Source of the DNA: Lates calcarifer | Lineage: Eukaryota; Chordata; Actinopteri; Centropomidae | Direction: 5' to 3' | Assembly: GCF_001640805.2 (NCBI RefSeq) | Contig: NC_066851.1 | Span: 5,816,196-5,880,195 of the forward strand | Length of the DNA: 64,000 bases | Shown: positions 1 through 12,581 of the stretch, in pieces | Layout: each line of letters begins with the position of its first letter | Position numbering within the stretch: the first letter of the stretch is position 1 | The notes under the pieces: model-generated | The model's database searches: none | What the model saw: only the letters and a program-made list of their open reading frames with translations | Told to the model about the DNA's origin: nothing | Made by a program: the position numbers and the translations under genes

Positions 1-1985
1 TCGACTAGCTGCCAATAAAATGTTTTCTCACCATTAGCTACCAGCTTTCACACTTGTTCCCTCCCTCTCACCTGCATTTACCCTCAGTCCACTCCCTCAA
101 TCTATCATGTTTCTCCATCCATCTTCCTCTCCTCTTTACCCTTCTCTCCACCTGCTAACATGCATCTCTTATACAATATGACTGAGCTGGATCTCATTTG
201 CACTTGACATTAAAGTGACACTATAAGCTCCATTATAGTGTTGTATCAGCCTAAATCACAAAGTAGAGCTATGACAGGAAATCATATTTCATCTGCTTTA
301 GCTGAGACACAGATTCTGTCTCTTTACAGGAATTATAGTTTTGCCATTTGGACGCCAGGTATATTTGATGGTAGGAATCTTGATGGTCCATAGAAAGTGA
401 CTGAAAGCCAAACATCAGTTTACTTTAACTGACAGATTTGACTGGAGAAATGTACAGTGGAATCTACAGTGGATCTTGGGTGCATTTATAGCTGCATGTT
501 TTTTTGTTTTTTTTTGCTCTAACCAGCCTACAGTCTTGTCATCTCTGGTGCAGGTGAACTGCTTCTCCCTTCTCATCTTCAGTGAGGAAACAATAATCCA
601 GCATGTGATTGCATGATGGGATCTGCTTCATAGATGTCAGTGTGACCTATATAATCTTTCAGATATTATACAAGCACCTAGAAAATCACATGGTCTATTA
701 ACCAGAGCCAGTAAGGGAAGGGCAACATACATGTTATGATGTCCTTCATGGCGTAAGGGGATTTACAATGTTCCTCAAATTCATTTTTAACTCTTTGAAT
801 TCATCCTTCCATCCATCCTCATTCTGTCCTTCCACATGTACATCTTCTCTGTCCTTGTGTATTAAAAGGGAAAAATCTTTTTGACATGCACACTTTAGTC
901 TATGAATTCAGATTAAACCCCAGTTCTTATCTAAAGGCTTCAGGAAAATACTGCTCTCAGCCAAAAAACAGAATTGCTGTTGTTGCATATTGGTTTCTGA
1001 TTAAACAAACAAGGTATAACATGTTGATTAGTGGTGTTAGTGGGCAGATTTGCTTATTTATGGGCAGTGTTTCACTTGTTTGATTCAGAATAACCAAGGT
1101 GCTGTACAGTGTAGTGTCTCATACACTCAGGAAGTGCTTTATAAAGAACAGCTGTACATCAGTAACTTTGGCTGTTGCATGATTGTTGGTGCCAGACAGG
1201 CTGTTTCAAGGGTCATTCCATGTTAAATCAATTGACTTCTTCCTTGGTTGTTATGGCTTTTGTTTACTTATACATGTGCTCTTTTGTGTATGTAGCCATT
1301 GACTCTGACTTTATTTTCACCTGTTCCTCATTGTTTTCAACCAGCAATATTTCCCCTTTTTGGTTCTCATTGTGTATTTAAGCTCCTTTTTTTTTTTTTT
1401 TAAACCTGTCCTCCTGCAGGTGTTGGTCTATATTGATTTCCATGTCTGTCAGCCACAATCTGAGCTAATAACACCTCTAGTTAGGTTAAAATTAGATGGA
1501 GTTATGAAAGGAATTATTAGTTGTCACCAATGAACCAATAACAGTGATTACAGTGTAAACTGTTCTGCCCTCACAGGTACAAACCAGCAAGCCCAGTCAG
1601 CACATATCCACTGTGTTGAGCAGAGGTCCAATTAGCCAACATAAATGAAATTAACATCCTGTACTATAAGCAGTGGATTATTGGGTCTTTAACAATATGC
1701 AATCCATCATGAATAGCCAAAGAGCAACTGACACAAGTGGTGACTCTTGTTTTATACTGGCAATAATAGTACTTCAGGTTAGAAGTATTACCAGAAGTAA
1801 CTGAAAGTAACTGATTATTATATTTGCATAAATTAATGTCGTACTGCAGCCTTCCCGCCTGGAAGGTAATCTGCGTTGATGCTGTGGTTAATTGAGAAAG
1901 AGCTACTAAAATGATAAGCCTGCTCTTTGGGACTGCATAATTAACCACAAATTGTGCCAAAACACGTAGACAAGAGGGAATCTGT
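1..1985. other. Gene-free AT-rich DNA
   Basis: I see no gene or dispersed repeat that I recognise. Open frames are under 100 codons, show no domain motif and have no splice-site context. A 15-nt T run lies at 1387-1401. Confidence 0.6.
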
Positions 1986-2053
1986 GGTTGTGTGTGTGCT
2001 TATCTCACCACATACACACAGTGAGGGACAAACACACACACATACACACAAAC
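1986..2053. repeat. Imperfect TG/CA microsatellite patch
   Basis: A short TG run is followed by two interrupted CA runs within about 70 bases. The TG and CA parts can pair as a weak fold-back. It is a simple-sequence repeat of the kind common in fish DNA. Confidence 0.8.
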
Positions 2054-3229
2054 ATCTGACACTCCCTCATGCACCTACACAGTTGTTAATTACTAAGTCC
2101 TAGAGAGTAATCCTATCATCTTTGAATGTCCCCTTTCTCTCTGCCTTCAGAATAATAAAATCATTGGACTTAATGATGTGAGTCCTTTTAAAGCTACTTT
2201 GAGGTTGCAGAGGAATGGATGATATTTGATTGGTGTGTATCACTCCTAGGGACTGAGAAGTTAAAGTCACATTAGTCCCTACAAGAATGGCAAGACAAGA
2301 TTGTTATGTACTTGTGTATACTAAAAGTAAATTTTTCATTACAGTGTTCAGCAGTTGGCATAGATGAATCCCTCATCCACTTACATCATCAAAATGCTGA
2401 CTGTTTAATCACTGACAATATAACCGTGACAGTGTTTGTGCCACTGCCATTATCTGACAGCTGGTGTTGCTGTGAACGTTGCTGCGCCACTGGGATGAAA
2501 ATTTCACACCACTTTTTTTTTCCCAGAACGATTGGAAAACAAACTACAGATTCCCTCAGACACTAAATTTGAAGTCTGTCACCTTTTGTCTATGGTGATG
2601 ATTTTAAACCATTGTATAGCACTGACTTTAGACCTCATAAAAATGTCCTTTTCATACAGTTTCTGTACAGTAGAGATTTAACTCGTTCTGCGTTCAAGCT
2701 TTTACATTTGGTTTTCTTAGCTCATTTTTCTTAGGAAAAACACTTAAACTACAAAGGAAGTGTCATGACTCACATTCACAAAAATGGCAACTGTGCTCTT
2801 TTTGGGATACAGTACAGTGACGAGCTACAGATGCTCTTTGTTTCTGTTATTAGATATTACAATTGTGATAATTTAGTCTCACTCATGACTAAAATTAACA
2901 GACATTTTGTGGTAGCTATGGGAAGTGTTGGTGGTGCAGAGAGAGATTCTATGAGCCGCCATGTTGAGCTAGAAGTTGTTGCTCTGTGTGGTGACATTGA
3001 GCTTTGAAAAAGTCAAAACAGGTTTATTGAAGTCAAGCAGTCATCAGATGACAGAGAAGCAGTTTCCTTGCAACAGCTATGAGACCACCAGAAGTACTGG
3101 ATAGTTGCACCTCACCCGCCTTGGTAAGCTAGCTTCTCAGTTATTTTGCCAGGCGACATTTGCAGTCACATATAGCGACTGTCATTTCCAGTAGGTGTAG
3201 AATAGCTGTGTTTGATATAAGACAACACT
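2054..3229. other. Gene-free unique-looking DNA
   Basis: Two open frames of 80-90 codons (2306-2566 and 2765-3007, plus strand) show no recognisable domain. Their composition does not differ from surrounding noncoding DNA. No structured repeat is visible. Confidence 0.5.
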
Positions 3230-3345
3230 ACCCTGTCAAAATTCCCGAACTACAGCAGTGAATACACTGTATACACAGTGTACTACATGGAAGTGTACTA
3301 AGTGAAGTATGTGATTTGAGACACAGCATGTGTCAGAGGTACACC
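3230..3345. repeat. Probable MITE fragment
   Basis: The stretch reads 'cagtgtactacatgg...aagtgtactaagtgaagtatgtgatttgagacacagc'-like sequence. That resembles the end of a widespread fish MITE in which a 'tactacatagt' repeat is followed by 'gtgatttgggacacagc'. Only one end is visible, with no clear partner inverted repeat or target duplication. The family assignment is from memory and weak. Confidence 0.35.
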
Positions 3346-5444
3346 ACATTAATGTAAAGATGAGCTATTTGCCATTCAAAACCTATCAACCAAAAGTTAT
3401 TTTAGATTCTATACTGTTCAGTCTTAAATATGTTACTGAGACAGATTGCCTGTGGTGTGCCAAAGACAATCAGTGTGAAATGAGGGCATTCATGTGCTTA
3501 CTGCCTGTCTCGACAGCAGTTAATTTATTTACATCCAGCCTTTTATAGTGAAGGAACGAGTGTTCTGCTGTGTCAGTTCTAAAATTCAGCTTTGTGTACA
3601 GATTTAGAAAAGCTACAGTAATATCTCAACAATGAAATATATTCAGAATATATTCATTGCTCTAACTCCTTCATTTTAGTTGTTTGTATGTATTGGGGTC
3701 AGTATAAACATCTAGTAGAATGGAGGCAAAAGCAGGAAGAACTGGGCCACTCATTTCATCTTCTCTATTCCAGAATGACATCTTAATTCAGGTGCTCTTG
3801 GGCACTGAGCACTGTGTACCTTAGAAGATGGTTTAGTAAACAAATCCACATTTATCTTTCCGATAGCCGCTGCAGTTTTACTGTCTTCATACATTGGCAT
3901 ATACAGTCAGCAGTTTACAAGAGTGCCATCGTGTGGCATCACTGATCCAGTGAGATGTTTTGATGACTTTTAAGTGCTGTTTCCTCTGTCATTCCCATCA
4001 AATAGTTAACTGCACACACATATGCAGAAAGTCAATAAGCACACACACATATTTATCCAGACCAAACACACATACACGAAGAAAAACACTGAACTTCTCT
4101 TGAACCAGAAGCGAAGGAGGCGATAAAACATCAAAGTATTCAAATGCCAAGTGAAATGAGTATTTAACTGATTAAAGGCATAGTGACAACAAAGGGGAAC
4201 ATGCCCCGAGGACAGCTGAGTAATGAGGAACATTTCCTCCTTTGCTCTGTACCTCCTCTTCTGATGCTCATGCAAAGTATCAAATCTGTGAAATGAGTTG
4301 GCAAATTGCTGTCAGTTGCAGCAGAGGCATTAGGAGATTGACTGACAGATTCAATCTTCACGTCTTCAATTAGTCTGTCCCAAACTTCTTCAGGTGTTCG
4401 ATTACTATTGTACTTATCCTCTATCCCTGCTCACTCTCCTCCTTCTGCTCTTTTACTACTCTGCTCTTGCTTTTCATCACTTTTACCTCTTTCTTGAGTC
4501 TTTCTTGAGTGCAATGCACATACAGAGTGTGGGAGAGAGAAAAGTGTGTGTTCAGTTATAATTATTTCCTAATAGAGAATTTAAACAAAGTCATACATCT
4601 ATGCTTAGAAGCACAGGGCAAGCAGATTGATGGTGTATGTGTGCAGCAGGTGTATGTATGTGTGTGCTTGAGCTTGTGTGTTTTGATGTTGATGTGTGTG
4701 TATTTCCATAGTCTCCTCCTCGTATTTGCATGGTAGTGTACGTATTTGTGTGTGTGTTACTTTCTTACAGATAGTGAATATTTAGTTCATCATAAATCAA
4801 AGTCAACAAGGTTGCAAACTCCCCAAGTAGAACAAAAGAGAATGGAGTTCAGCCGGGTCTAGCAAAAGAGAATAATAACTCTATAAGAACGCTGCTGTAT
4901 AAATCAATCAGACTGTTTAGCATTTTGCTGAGTCATACTTCGTCCTGCCTAAAAAGCAGCACAGAAAACTATTCAACCAATCCTTTTCTGAAAAAAGACC
5001 ATCACAAATGATTTACTGTAGCCTGGTATTTAGACTTGCAATCTTAGTTTTTATTCAGCATGATACACTATATATCAGAAAGAAGCATTGTATAAGCTCA
5101 TTTAAAGCTTGCTGTTGTGTATAAATGCTGAGTGTCAGTCCAAAATGGCACAGAAACATACAGCAACATACATGCTAATTCAACACAAAGTGCAACACAT
5201 AGGGTGTGCATACTGTGTGCTCTTTCTCTCTCCCCCATTTTTCTTTTCAATCTCACTCCTCCATCTCTTCCTGGCTCTAATGACATCATCAGTTAATGTT
5301 AGACCATCATGCAGCACTTCAGGAGACAAATGTATATGAGAGTGGTAGCGTGTGCTAAATGTGTGTGTTTTAATCTGTGTGTTTAGCAATGTTAATGCTG
5401 CCCCTGACTCTCTAGTTCATTATAATGACAAATGACTGTGTATA
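3346..5444. other. Gene-free DNA with a diffuse TG-rich patch
   Basis: No gene is recognised. A diffuse TG-rich stretch lies at about 4640-4765. The small open frames on both strands overlap each other and lack motifs. Confidence 0.5.
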
Positions 5445-5446
5445 GT

Positions 5447-5479
<33 letters not shown>

Positions 5480-5500
5480 TGTGTGTGTGAGAGAGAGAGA
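5445..5500. repeat. (GT)n(GA)n compound microsatellite
   Basis: Thirteen GT units (5445-5470) are followed by alternating GA, GT and GA blocks to about 5500. It is a compound dinucleotide microsatellite. Confidence 0.95.
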
Positions 5501-7141
5501 AACCAAGCACACAAATGCAGATGACACACACAGCCACATCTGTCACTGTGTATTTGTAACTACAGTGATCAATGCCAAAAAACTTTTATTTCTGTAATCA
5601 CTGTTAAACACTAACACATTAAAATTAACACACATTGGGATAAGATACTGAAACACATACTGCACATCATACACCCATGTTATATAAGGAGATGTATGGA
5701 GGGACAAATGAATTTGAAACAAAAAAGAGAGTAAAAAATAAATCACATTAAAGTCCATTTACAAAAAACAAATGTAGATATTCTCTGACATTGAAGTGGT
5801 AAATTAGCAAGAAAAAAACTCACAAAAATGCGTGGATATTCTGAGATTACAAAGTCATACATTTACAATGAAAGAAACACCACACAACTTGGTTCAACCA
5901 TATTGGACTCAGACTCAGGAGTGTGTGGGATTGTTTAGCCTGGCACTGATTGACATCTCACATCAGCATTTAAAACTACTAAATATTTCAGTGAAAACAG
6001 TGTGTTTCAATCGAATTGCTGCTTAGTGGATTTTCTAGCAGCCCCAAACTAAATCACTATTTTTCTTATGTCTCCAAGCCTCTAATAGTGTCATCATAAG
6101 TGTGAGTGAAATTAGCTACATTTGTGTTGTGTATTAGTAGCAGTTTGTTATGTATGGCCAGATACAAACTGTGCTCACTCTTATAAAAGTATATGTGTTA
6201 ATTATGTATTTTATTTTGATGTAATTGCCACCAGTGGTGCATTTGTAGACATTTTGTTTGTTTCATGTCTGGTTTTATGGTTTTAGACAATATAAATGTG
6301 AATTCATGTGAATGTCACTGAATGTTACTTATTTCACAAGGATGCACAGATGATTTTTCACTGTGCCACCTTCTGTTGGGACCAGCCTTTTTGCTAAGGT
6401 TGGTCTGCACAGCTTCACCCACCTCTGACCTGAGCAGTGGTCCAAACAGCCAGAATAGGGGGAAAAAAACCTGTGTGGGTTTACAGAGCCATAGGGAACT
6501 GCTTGTAGCCAGTTTTGAAAGAAAATTAATAAACAGTGAAGTATTTAATCCATCAACCATTCAGTGTCCAAATCGTGGGGAAAAACATAATAGAGATAAT
6601 CATTCATTTCTCTAACTGACTGCATGGATTTTTCATTCAGCAGTCAAAATTATAATGAGGGGGAAAAGGCAATTGTTAGGTCAAAATAACCTGCCATTAC
6701 AGCCACTTAATTTCTGCTCATTGAATGTAATATAAATGTGAAAACAAAGGAGGAGAGGCAGACAAAAATAAAATGAGTTAGAGAGGCTGAGAAAGAAAAT
6801 ATAAGCCCAATGCAGCACAGGACGTCTTTGTAAGCTGAAAGAGCCTGATGAGTGTGTGTGCATCAGTAGGCAGTTGATGTATTATTGATCAACCCTAGTT
6901 AGGAGACTGGAGGAAACACGCAAACACATCGTTGTCAAATTACATCTTTCATTAGGATGTGTGGTTTAAATTAGTGTCATAGTGTGTCTATGATTGTGTA
7001 CTTTTTTCAGTTACATAGGTGTGTTTGATCTTTAATCTCCTGACAGCTGACACTTTGGCCTTGAATATACAATTCTATTATATGTTAACTGTGTGTTCTG
7101 TGTATATCTTAATGTGCCAGCTCACCCAACTCACTCAAACG

Positions 7142-7143
<2 letters not shown>
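5501..7143. other. Gene-free DNA
   Basis: No repeat or gene is recognised. A 97-codon plus-strand frame (6322-6615) and an overlapping minus-strand frame of 81 codons have no recognisable domain and probably arise by chance. Confidence 0.5.

Positions 7144-7174
<31 letters not shown>
7144..7174. repeat. (CA)15 microsatellite
   Basis: This is an uninterrupted run of about 15 CA units. Confidence 0.95.
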
Positions 7175-7176
<2 letters not shown>

Positions 7177-8311
7177 TGCTTCAAGTGATTTATCAGTGAT
7201 GACAACATGGCTTCCAGTAGCCTCTCAGATGTCCCTTTCTGTCACTGTAACGTTGTTTAGTGTAGCTTAAAGTTTTTTCATACAGTATGTGTGTCTAACA
7301 GCATGTTTGTTTTGTAGCAAGATGGCATACATGTTTGAGTCTTTTATGTGTAAATATCATGATGCTGGCACACATGCAACTATTAATAGCCTTATGTTAC
7401 AACATCACTTCAGTGTTTGTGTGTTTGTGTACGATCTGCCGCTTTTAGCCTGTGAAAGCATATGAAATGTGACAACTGTGAGGTTACCACTGGGTAACAC
7501 TTTTCCATGCAAAGCCACACAGAGGATTCTCAGCTTTAAATCAACATTTCTCCCAGCGTTTTACTTTAATCTCTTTTTCTTTTTCACACACTCTTTCTGA
7601 GTCCCCCCTCCTCACTTTTGGCCCCCTGGAGAGACTGTGTATTCTGCACTGGCATTTTCCACTGTATACTGTATGTGTTAGATTTGGGATTTTCATGCTA
7701 TCAGAAAGGACAGTGGAGTCTGCAGTGCTATCACATCTGATTACTATGAGGGCTGATGCTGGCTGATAGCTTATAGACTCCTGCCAGGATGTTGAAACTG
7801 AGATCTACAGGTTTTTTTTTTCCAAACTGGAAGCTCTTTGATCCAGGACCTTCAAAGTTCATTACCCTGGTGCAGTATTATTTAGATGTTAAATGACTCA
7901 AAATTGTACCATCTTACAATAACTGTATTGTTTTTCATTAACATGCAGATTATTAAAGAGCCTGTCAGCGCCACAGCTTTTTAAAAAAAAAACTTTTAAA
8001 CTATTTGCTTGTGTTGTGTCTAATGCAACATGGCTCCACATAGTAAAAATGTCTGAACAAGTAATAAATCTGATTGTGAGAATATATAAAGATGGACAGG
8101 GTACAAGAGCATCAGCAGGTGACAGAACTTATAAAATAAGAAAAAAGTACAAATTTAGGTTGTACAGACTTCTGTTACAGTTGGTTCTGCTTCCTAAGGA
8201 ACAACATGCTTAAGGAAAGGAGTAGGAAAGTAACAATGCACTGTAACACAATGCATCGCTACTCCAAAATCTGATGATGCAATGAAATACTGGAAGAATG
8301 TTTAGCAATGG
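7175..8311. other. Gene-free DNA upstream of a hAT remnant
   Basis: No recognised gene or repeat. There are short A and T runs near 7811 and 7982. The region ends where a possible hAT terminus begins. Confidence 0.45.
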
Positions 8312-8858
8312 CAGAGGGTGTAAAAGGGATAATCTCTATTCAGCTTAACTGGACCTGAGACTATCTGGTTGTAGTGACCCAAAATGGGGAAGGAGGTTGG
8401 AACATTGGACACTCCATTAGCCTTTCAGTCTGTTGTGTGGTGTCATTTTGGATTTCCTGCATGGAGGGAAGAAAATGATGAAAATGTGGATGGAGCAAAG
8501 ACTGTTTGCAAGCTCTGCTGGTGCACTGTAGTATGTGTAATTATGAACACCACTAACATGCACCATCATCTACAATGGCATCATAAGGAAGACAAGCTAA
8601 ACTTAAACTGCTGCCTGATAAAACATTACCAAAGGGCCAAACAGCTTTTAAGAAGTCATTTGGCTTTTTCAATGCCAAACACATGAGACTGTTTTCAGTA
8701 GTTGAGGACAAAGACTTGTTAACATACTGGTATATCATCCTCTGTCCTGTACGCACCTCAGCAGATCAGTGGCTCCTGCCATTTATGAGGATGTGAAGGT
8801 TAAAGTGACAGAGGAGTTGAACAAGGATGAGCGAATGGTGATAAGGACATTCATTTAG
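8312..8858 (+). pseudogene. Decayed BED-finger hAT transposase, N-terminal part only
   Basis: This is a relic of a hAT DNA-transposon transposase. An ATG at 8384 opens a 100-codon frame carrying a BED-type zinc finger. SVVWCHFGF at residues 16-24 is the conserved start, Cys42 and Cys45 form the C-x2-C pair, and NTTNMHHHLQWHH at 55-67 supplies His62 and His67. Downstream, in frame +1 relative to the window, comes RLFSVVEDKD. After a second shift, in another frame, comes SVAPAIYEDVKVKVTEEL, ending at a stop at 8856-8858. Both match the region just after the finger in hAT transposases. At least two frameshifts therefore separate parts of one protein. The RNase H-like catalytic core and dimerisation region that should follow are absent. 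CAGAGGGTGTAAAA at 8312-8325 resembles a Tol2-type terminus and may be the left end, but no matching right end was found. The BED and FSVVED motifs are seen directly; the family name rests on known hAT architecture. Confidence 0.8.
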
Positions 8859-9103
8859 TCATTCCTTTGAATTTAATAAGGTGGTCTGCTTGTTTAAATA
8901 TCAAGAGATTTTGATATTGTATTACATTTTAGACTAGAGTCTGCAAAATAAAATAACTACATGAAAGATTTTAGTCTTACATTTGCCCTGGAATTTAGTT
9001 CACAATAAGGAAAACACCGTAAGAAACTGGGATTTGTGGCCTGGCAACAAGATATTTGAGATTAGAGATTGTATTTATCATGCATCAATCAAACTGTGAG
9101 CCC
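8859..9103. other. Short unassigned interval
   Basis: AT-rich sequence between the hAT remnant and the next repeat. No right-hand inverted terminus for the hAT element could be identified here. Confidence 0.4.
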
Positions 9104-9240
9104 TCGTTTCACCTCTCATCCGAAAGGCTTCTTCAGAAACGTCTTTACGGAACCTAAAAGAAGTCCAGCTACCTTCGACTCTAGCACTTAAGATCATTAA
9201 CAGACTGTCATGTTTTACCCAGTGTGGACAACTTCAGTAT
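9104..9240 (-). repeat. Fish dispersed repeat, inverted copy 1
   Basis: Positions 9106-9131 are the reverse complement of 9709-9734 over 26 bases with two mismatches. The minus-strand reading of the core is EEAFRMRGE-like, matching a widespread fish repeat whose reading is EASWMRGE. I recognise the repeat as common in teleosts but cannot name its element. It is oriented opposite to the copy at 9.7 kb. Confidence 0.55.
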
Positions 9241-9369
9241 AATGCTGGTCTGCAAGATGGATGACCTGGGCGAAGAGAACAACAAGGTTGAGGAAGACCT
9301 CAGAGTTGAAGCAGTTCCTGATCTATTTTCTTTCTCTCTCTCCTCTTTCTCCTCCATCTCTCTCCTTTC

Positions 9370-9580
9370 AACCCAACTGGTCAAGGCAGATGGCTGCCCA
9401 CCCTGAGACTGGTTCTGCTAGAGTTTTCCTCCTGTTAAAAGGGAGTTTTTCCTCTCCACTGTTGCCAAGTTCTTGCTCATTGTGGTGACTGTTGGGTTTT
9501 TTTCTCTTCAGTGTTGTAAGGTTTTGACCTTACTCTGTACAATTCCTTGAGATGATGTTGTGATTTGGCACTATACAAAA
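9370..9580 (+). mobile_element. LINE-type 3' tail (L2-like), truncated
   Basis: The sequence contains a common teleost non-LTR tail. A 'ggcagatggctgcccaccctgag' core is followed by 'tggttctgctagag', then 'cctgttaaaagggagttttt', and it ends near 'tgatttggcactatacaaaa'. No open reading frame of the element remains, only the 3' untranslated part. A second, opposite copy lies at 51855-51942. Assignment to an L2-like LINE, or a SINE sharing its tail, is from memory of the family. Confidence 0.65.
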
Positions 9581-9659
9581 CTCCAAAAACCAACTCCTAA
9601 CGACTTTTGATACAACAGGCAAGAGCGCTAATGAACCAAAGAACAAAACATCAATGGCT

Positions 9660-9812
9660 TTGATAATGACCCACAAAGGTTAAATAACTGCGTCTCCCCA
9701 TCGGAACTGAAGCCTCTTGGATGAGAGGTGAAACATTTCTACAACCAAGTCCAGCTATCCTTTATTTAACCCTCTAACCCTGACTTGGATGAACAAGAAT
9801 CCTCACAGACCC
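9660..9812 (+). repeat. Fish dispersed repeat, inverted copy 2
   Basis: The plus-strand reading includes EASWMRGE at about 9709-9734, followed by 'aaccaagtccagct' and 'tgacttggatgaacaagaatcctcacagac', as in other fish genomes. It forms the right arm of an inverted pair with 9106-9131, with a LINE tail between the arms. Confidence 0.55.
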
Positions 9813-9963
9813 CCTATCATCCTCCTCCTCATCATCAGCTAACCATTTCACCTTAATGTTTTAACAGGCTGTGTTGTCGGTACGTTTTGGTGAAGAGATG
9901 GCTTACATGTGAATGACTAAATAGTGTTAAATGACATGCAAAAAGCTTAAAATGTACTTACAG

Positions 9964-10019
9964 ACACACATACACACACACATGCGTGTGTGTGTGTGTG
10001 TATGCATGCATGTGTGTGC
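9964..10019. repeat. CA/TG microsatellite with dyad symmetry
   Basis: An interrupted CA run passes into a TG run through CATGCG, then TATGCATGCATG. The CA and TG halves are complementary and can fold back on each other. Confidence 0.85.
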
Positions 10020-11222
10020 ACTGAATATATGAGAGCATATCATACGTGTAATGGGAGTCTTCTAATAGACTATTCAAACATGATGTCTAAATGTGTCTGT
10101 GTGTGCTATTGAATTAGCAGGCCAAATGGATTATTAAACTCAAACCCTGATGAGTACCTGTTAACATGGATTCTTATTAGTGTGATGAGTGCATGTGTGT
10201 ATTTTAACCTTGTGACTTCCTCCTGTATTCCTGAGTCTCTCTCCATTTGTCTGTCCGTTTCTCTGTTCTTCTCTCTTTACCTATCAGAACACACTTTCTT
10301 CTAATTACTGTTCTCCACTTGTTTCTCCACAGTATTTATGTGTTAGCATGTGGTTTAATGACAGTGAATTTGTGTATATACGTACCTGTAGTTTTTTAAA
10401 GAGAGATTTGGCTTTCTGTCTTGAAAAACCTTTCATCTATAAAAGTTGTGAAACTACTACACCCCATAACTTCAACTTGAGGGTAAAGCTTTTTGACAGT
10501 GTAGCTGGAAATGCCAGTCACTTCGCATTACTTTACCATTCAGTAGCATTCAGTTAAATGGCTCCAGGTATTTTGTTTACTACTTTAAAATAAGTGTTAT
10601 TAGACTGCAGTTAATTTGGCAGCCTTTAGATCAAGCACTAATCTGACAGCTTCTTACTGGATCAAAAACTGTCTTATCACTGCTCAGTGAAAATGCATAC
10701 CTAAACAAGAAGTGCTGCTACAAATGTTTTATTGTGAGGAATTATTTAGCTGACGAATTATAAATATGATGGAAAGGTTTGGGAAAAGGGTCCACGTAAA
10801 GATGGTCTTGACTGTTGGGGAAATAGCATGGTCTTCTGGGGAACCACAATACCAGCACTGAAGCATCAGCACAGTTGGTTATTTGCTCTGGCAGCACGCT
10901 GACCCAGATGATGACACATCTGCTCAACTGATTTTGATCAGGTTAGTAACCTGAAAGACTGGACAGAGTTGAGTGTAACACAAACCCTGTCAAAACACAA
11001 TGAACATGTGTTGTTGCATTTTTGCTCAGTAACTAACAAATTGCCTTATTCAAACTGGCTGCATCACCTCCATTGACTTTAAAGATATTCATTAGGATTC
11101 ATAGGGAATGTAACCACCAGCACAGACTAACAGATTCACTCAGACACACACATAATACAAACTGTTATTATTTTTTGAGCACAGTTGAATAAGAAATTAT
11201 ATCTTCTCATTCATGAATCAAT

Positions 11223-11224
<2 letters not shown>
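10020..11224. other. Gene-free DNA
   Basis: No gene, structured repeat or transposon signature is recognised. Frames of about 60-70 codons on both strands lack motifs. Confidence 0.5.

Positions 11225-11259
<35 letters not shown>
11225..11259. repeat. (TG)17 microsatellite
   Basis: This is an uninterrupted TG run of about 17 units. Confidence 0.95.
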
Positions 11260-11260
<1 letters not shown>

Positions 11261-12509
11261 GTAGTCGCTTAATTATTTAGAGTCCACAGTTTGAATGTTG
11301 GTGCAAATTGTGAATTGGTTAGCTCATCAATGTTTGGATGAGTGTATTTATTTATACTTGTCTGTGTCTGTGAGTGTGTGCTGTTTGTTTATCATGGAGC
11401 AGAGTGAATTTACTGTAACATGCTCTTAAAGGTAACCACGATCCTAAGAATGTTTTTGACTGGATCTCCATTAAATTGCCCCACTCAAATGAGGTGAACA
11501 TTACAGGGGTGGTAGAGGTAGAGAATGAAATATTCACTCTGGTCCTCTGTTTAAGTCATTGTTTCAGGCAATATTTTAACCATTAGGAAATTACAGGATA
11601 TAGTTTGTAATTGATATGGACATTCAACGGGACAATGTCAAAAACCTCCAAGAACAAATACTGCTGATAGCTAATTTGGCATATTTTTAATGCAGCAAAT
11701 TTGCCACAAATCTTAACAAATATATAGAGAATAACACTACCTACCTGTAGCTGACATTACAATCATTTGGCTTTGATTTTTTTCTGTCATATGTCTGTCA
11801 TATTAGTTCCCAAAAAGACCTATATGTTTCAGTCCATCAGATTAGCAAAACATTTTTGACTTCCTCCATTTTTATACAAATGTAAAATTTCACACTAATC
11901 ATATTTTTAAAAAAGAAAAAAAATTGTAGAACAAACAGCTCTTTACACAGAAAAATGCAGAAATCCACTTTATATAGGAGGACAGTGAGTTTGCCTAAAA
12001 TCGGTGCATAATTGTGGCTATAATTATTACTGGGAGGGGATGTAAAATCACTTACCAACTTAAATGACATTAAAATCACCTCCTGCAGAGAAATAAATCC
12101 AGCCAGAATGAGGTTTCACACAAAGTTTAATCTATTAACCTTAAGGAGATGAGAGGATGGAGGAGAGTGTTAATTGTCCCATTTAAAAGATGAGCTTTCC
12201 AAATATTCATTCATCCAGGATAGTTTAACTGAGAATCAATACTGTTTCTAAGCAAAACCAGCTCCACAGTTAAAAATAGTTTAGTCTTGGGTCCTTGAAT
12301 TTTGTTTGGATGTTTTTTTTTTTTTTATTGAAGGTGGGGTTAGAAACTTAAAATGCAATCTAATAGAATTTTATTCAAATTCAGGGAATATTTCCTCGTG
12401 GTCTGCTAGCTGCCCCTTCTGTGTGTGTGCTGAAAAAGTGTTTCTACACAGCCCTGGCTCAGCAATTGAGACATAAATGAAGTGGATTGGTGAACAGGTG
12501 GTGGGAGAG
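11260..12509. other. Gene-free AT-rich DNA
   Basis: No gene is recognised. A 14-nt T run lies at 12313-12326. One 80-codon minus-strand frame (11837-12079) is rich in Phe, Leu and Lys and looks like translated AT-rich noncoding DNA. Confidence 0.5.
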
Positions 12510-12516
12510 TATAAAG
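12510..12516 (+). promoter_or_regulatory. Candidate TATA box
   Basis: TATAAAG sits in the context GAGAGTATAAAGGGGGCAG, 72 bases before an ATG in a good initiation context. A very similar box precedes the short frame at 38130. Promoter activity is inferred only from this arrangement. Confidence 0.3.
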
Positions 12517-12581
12517 GGGGCAGTGGGAGCGAGATAGACTGAAATTCTGGTACATGCTAACACTACAAAACAGATGGAACA

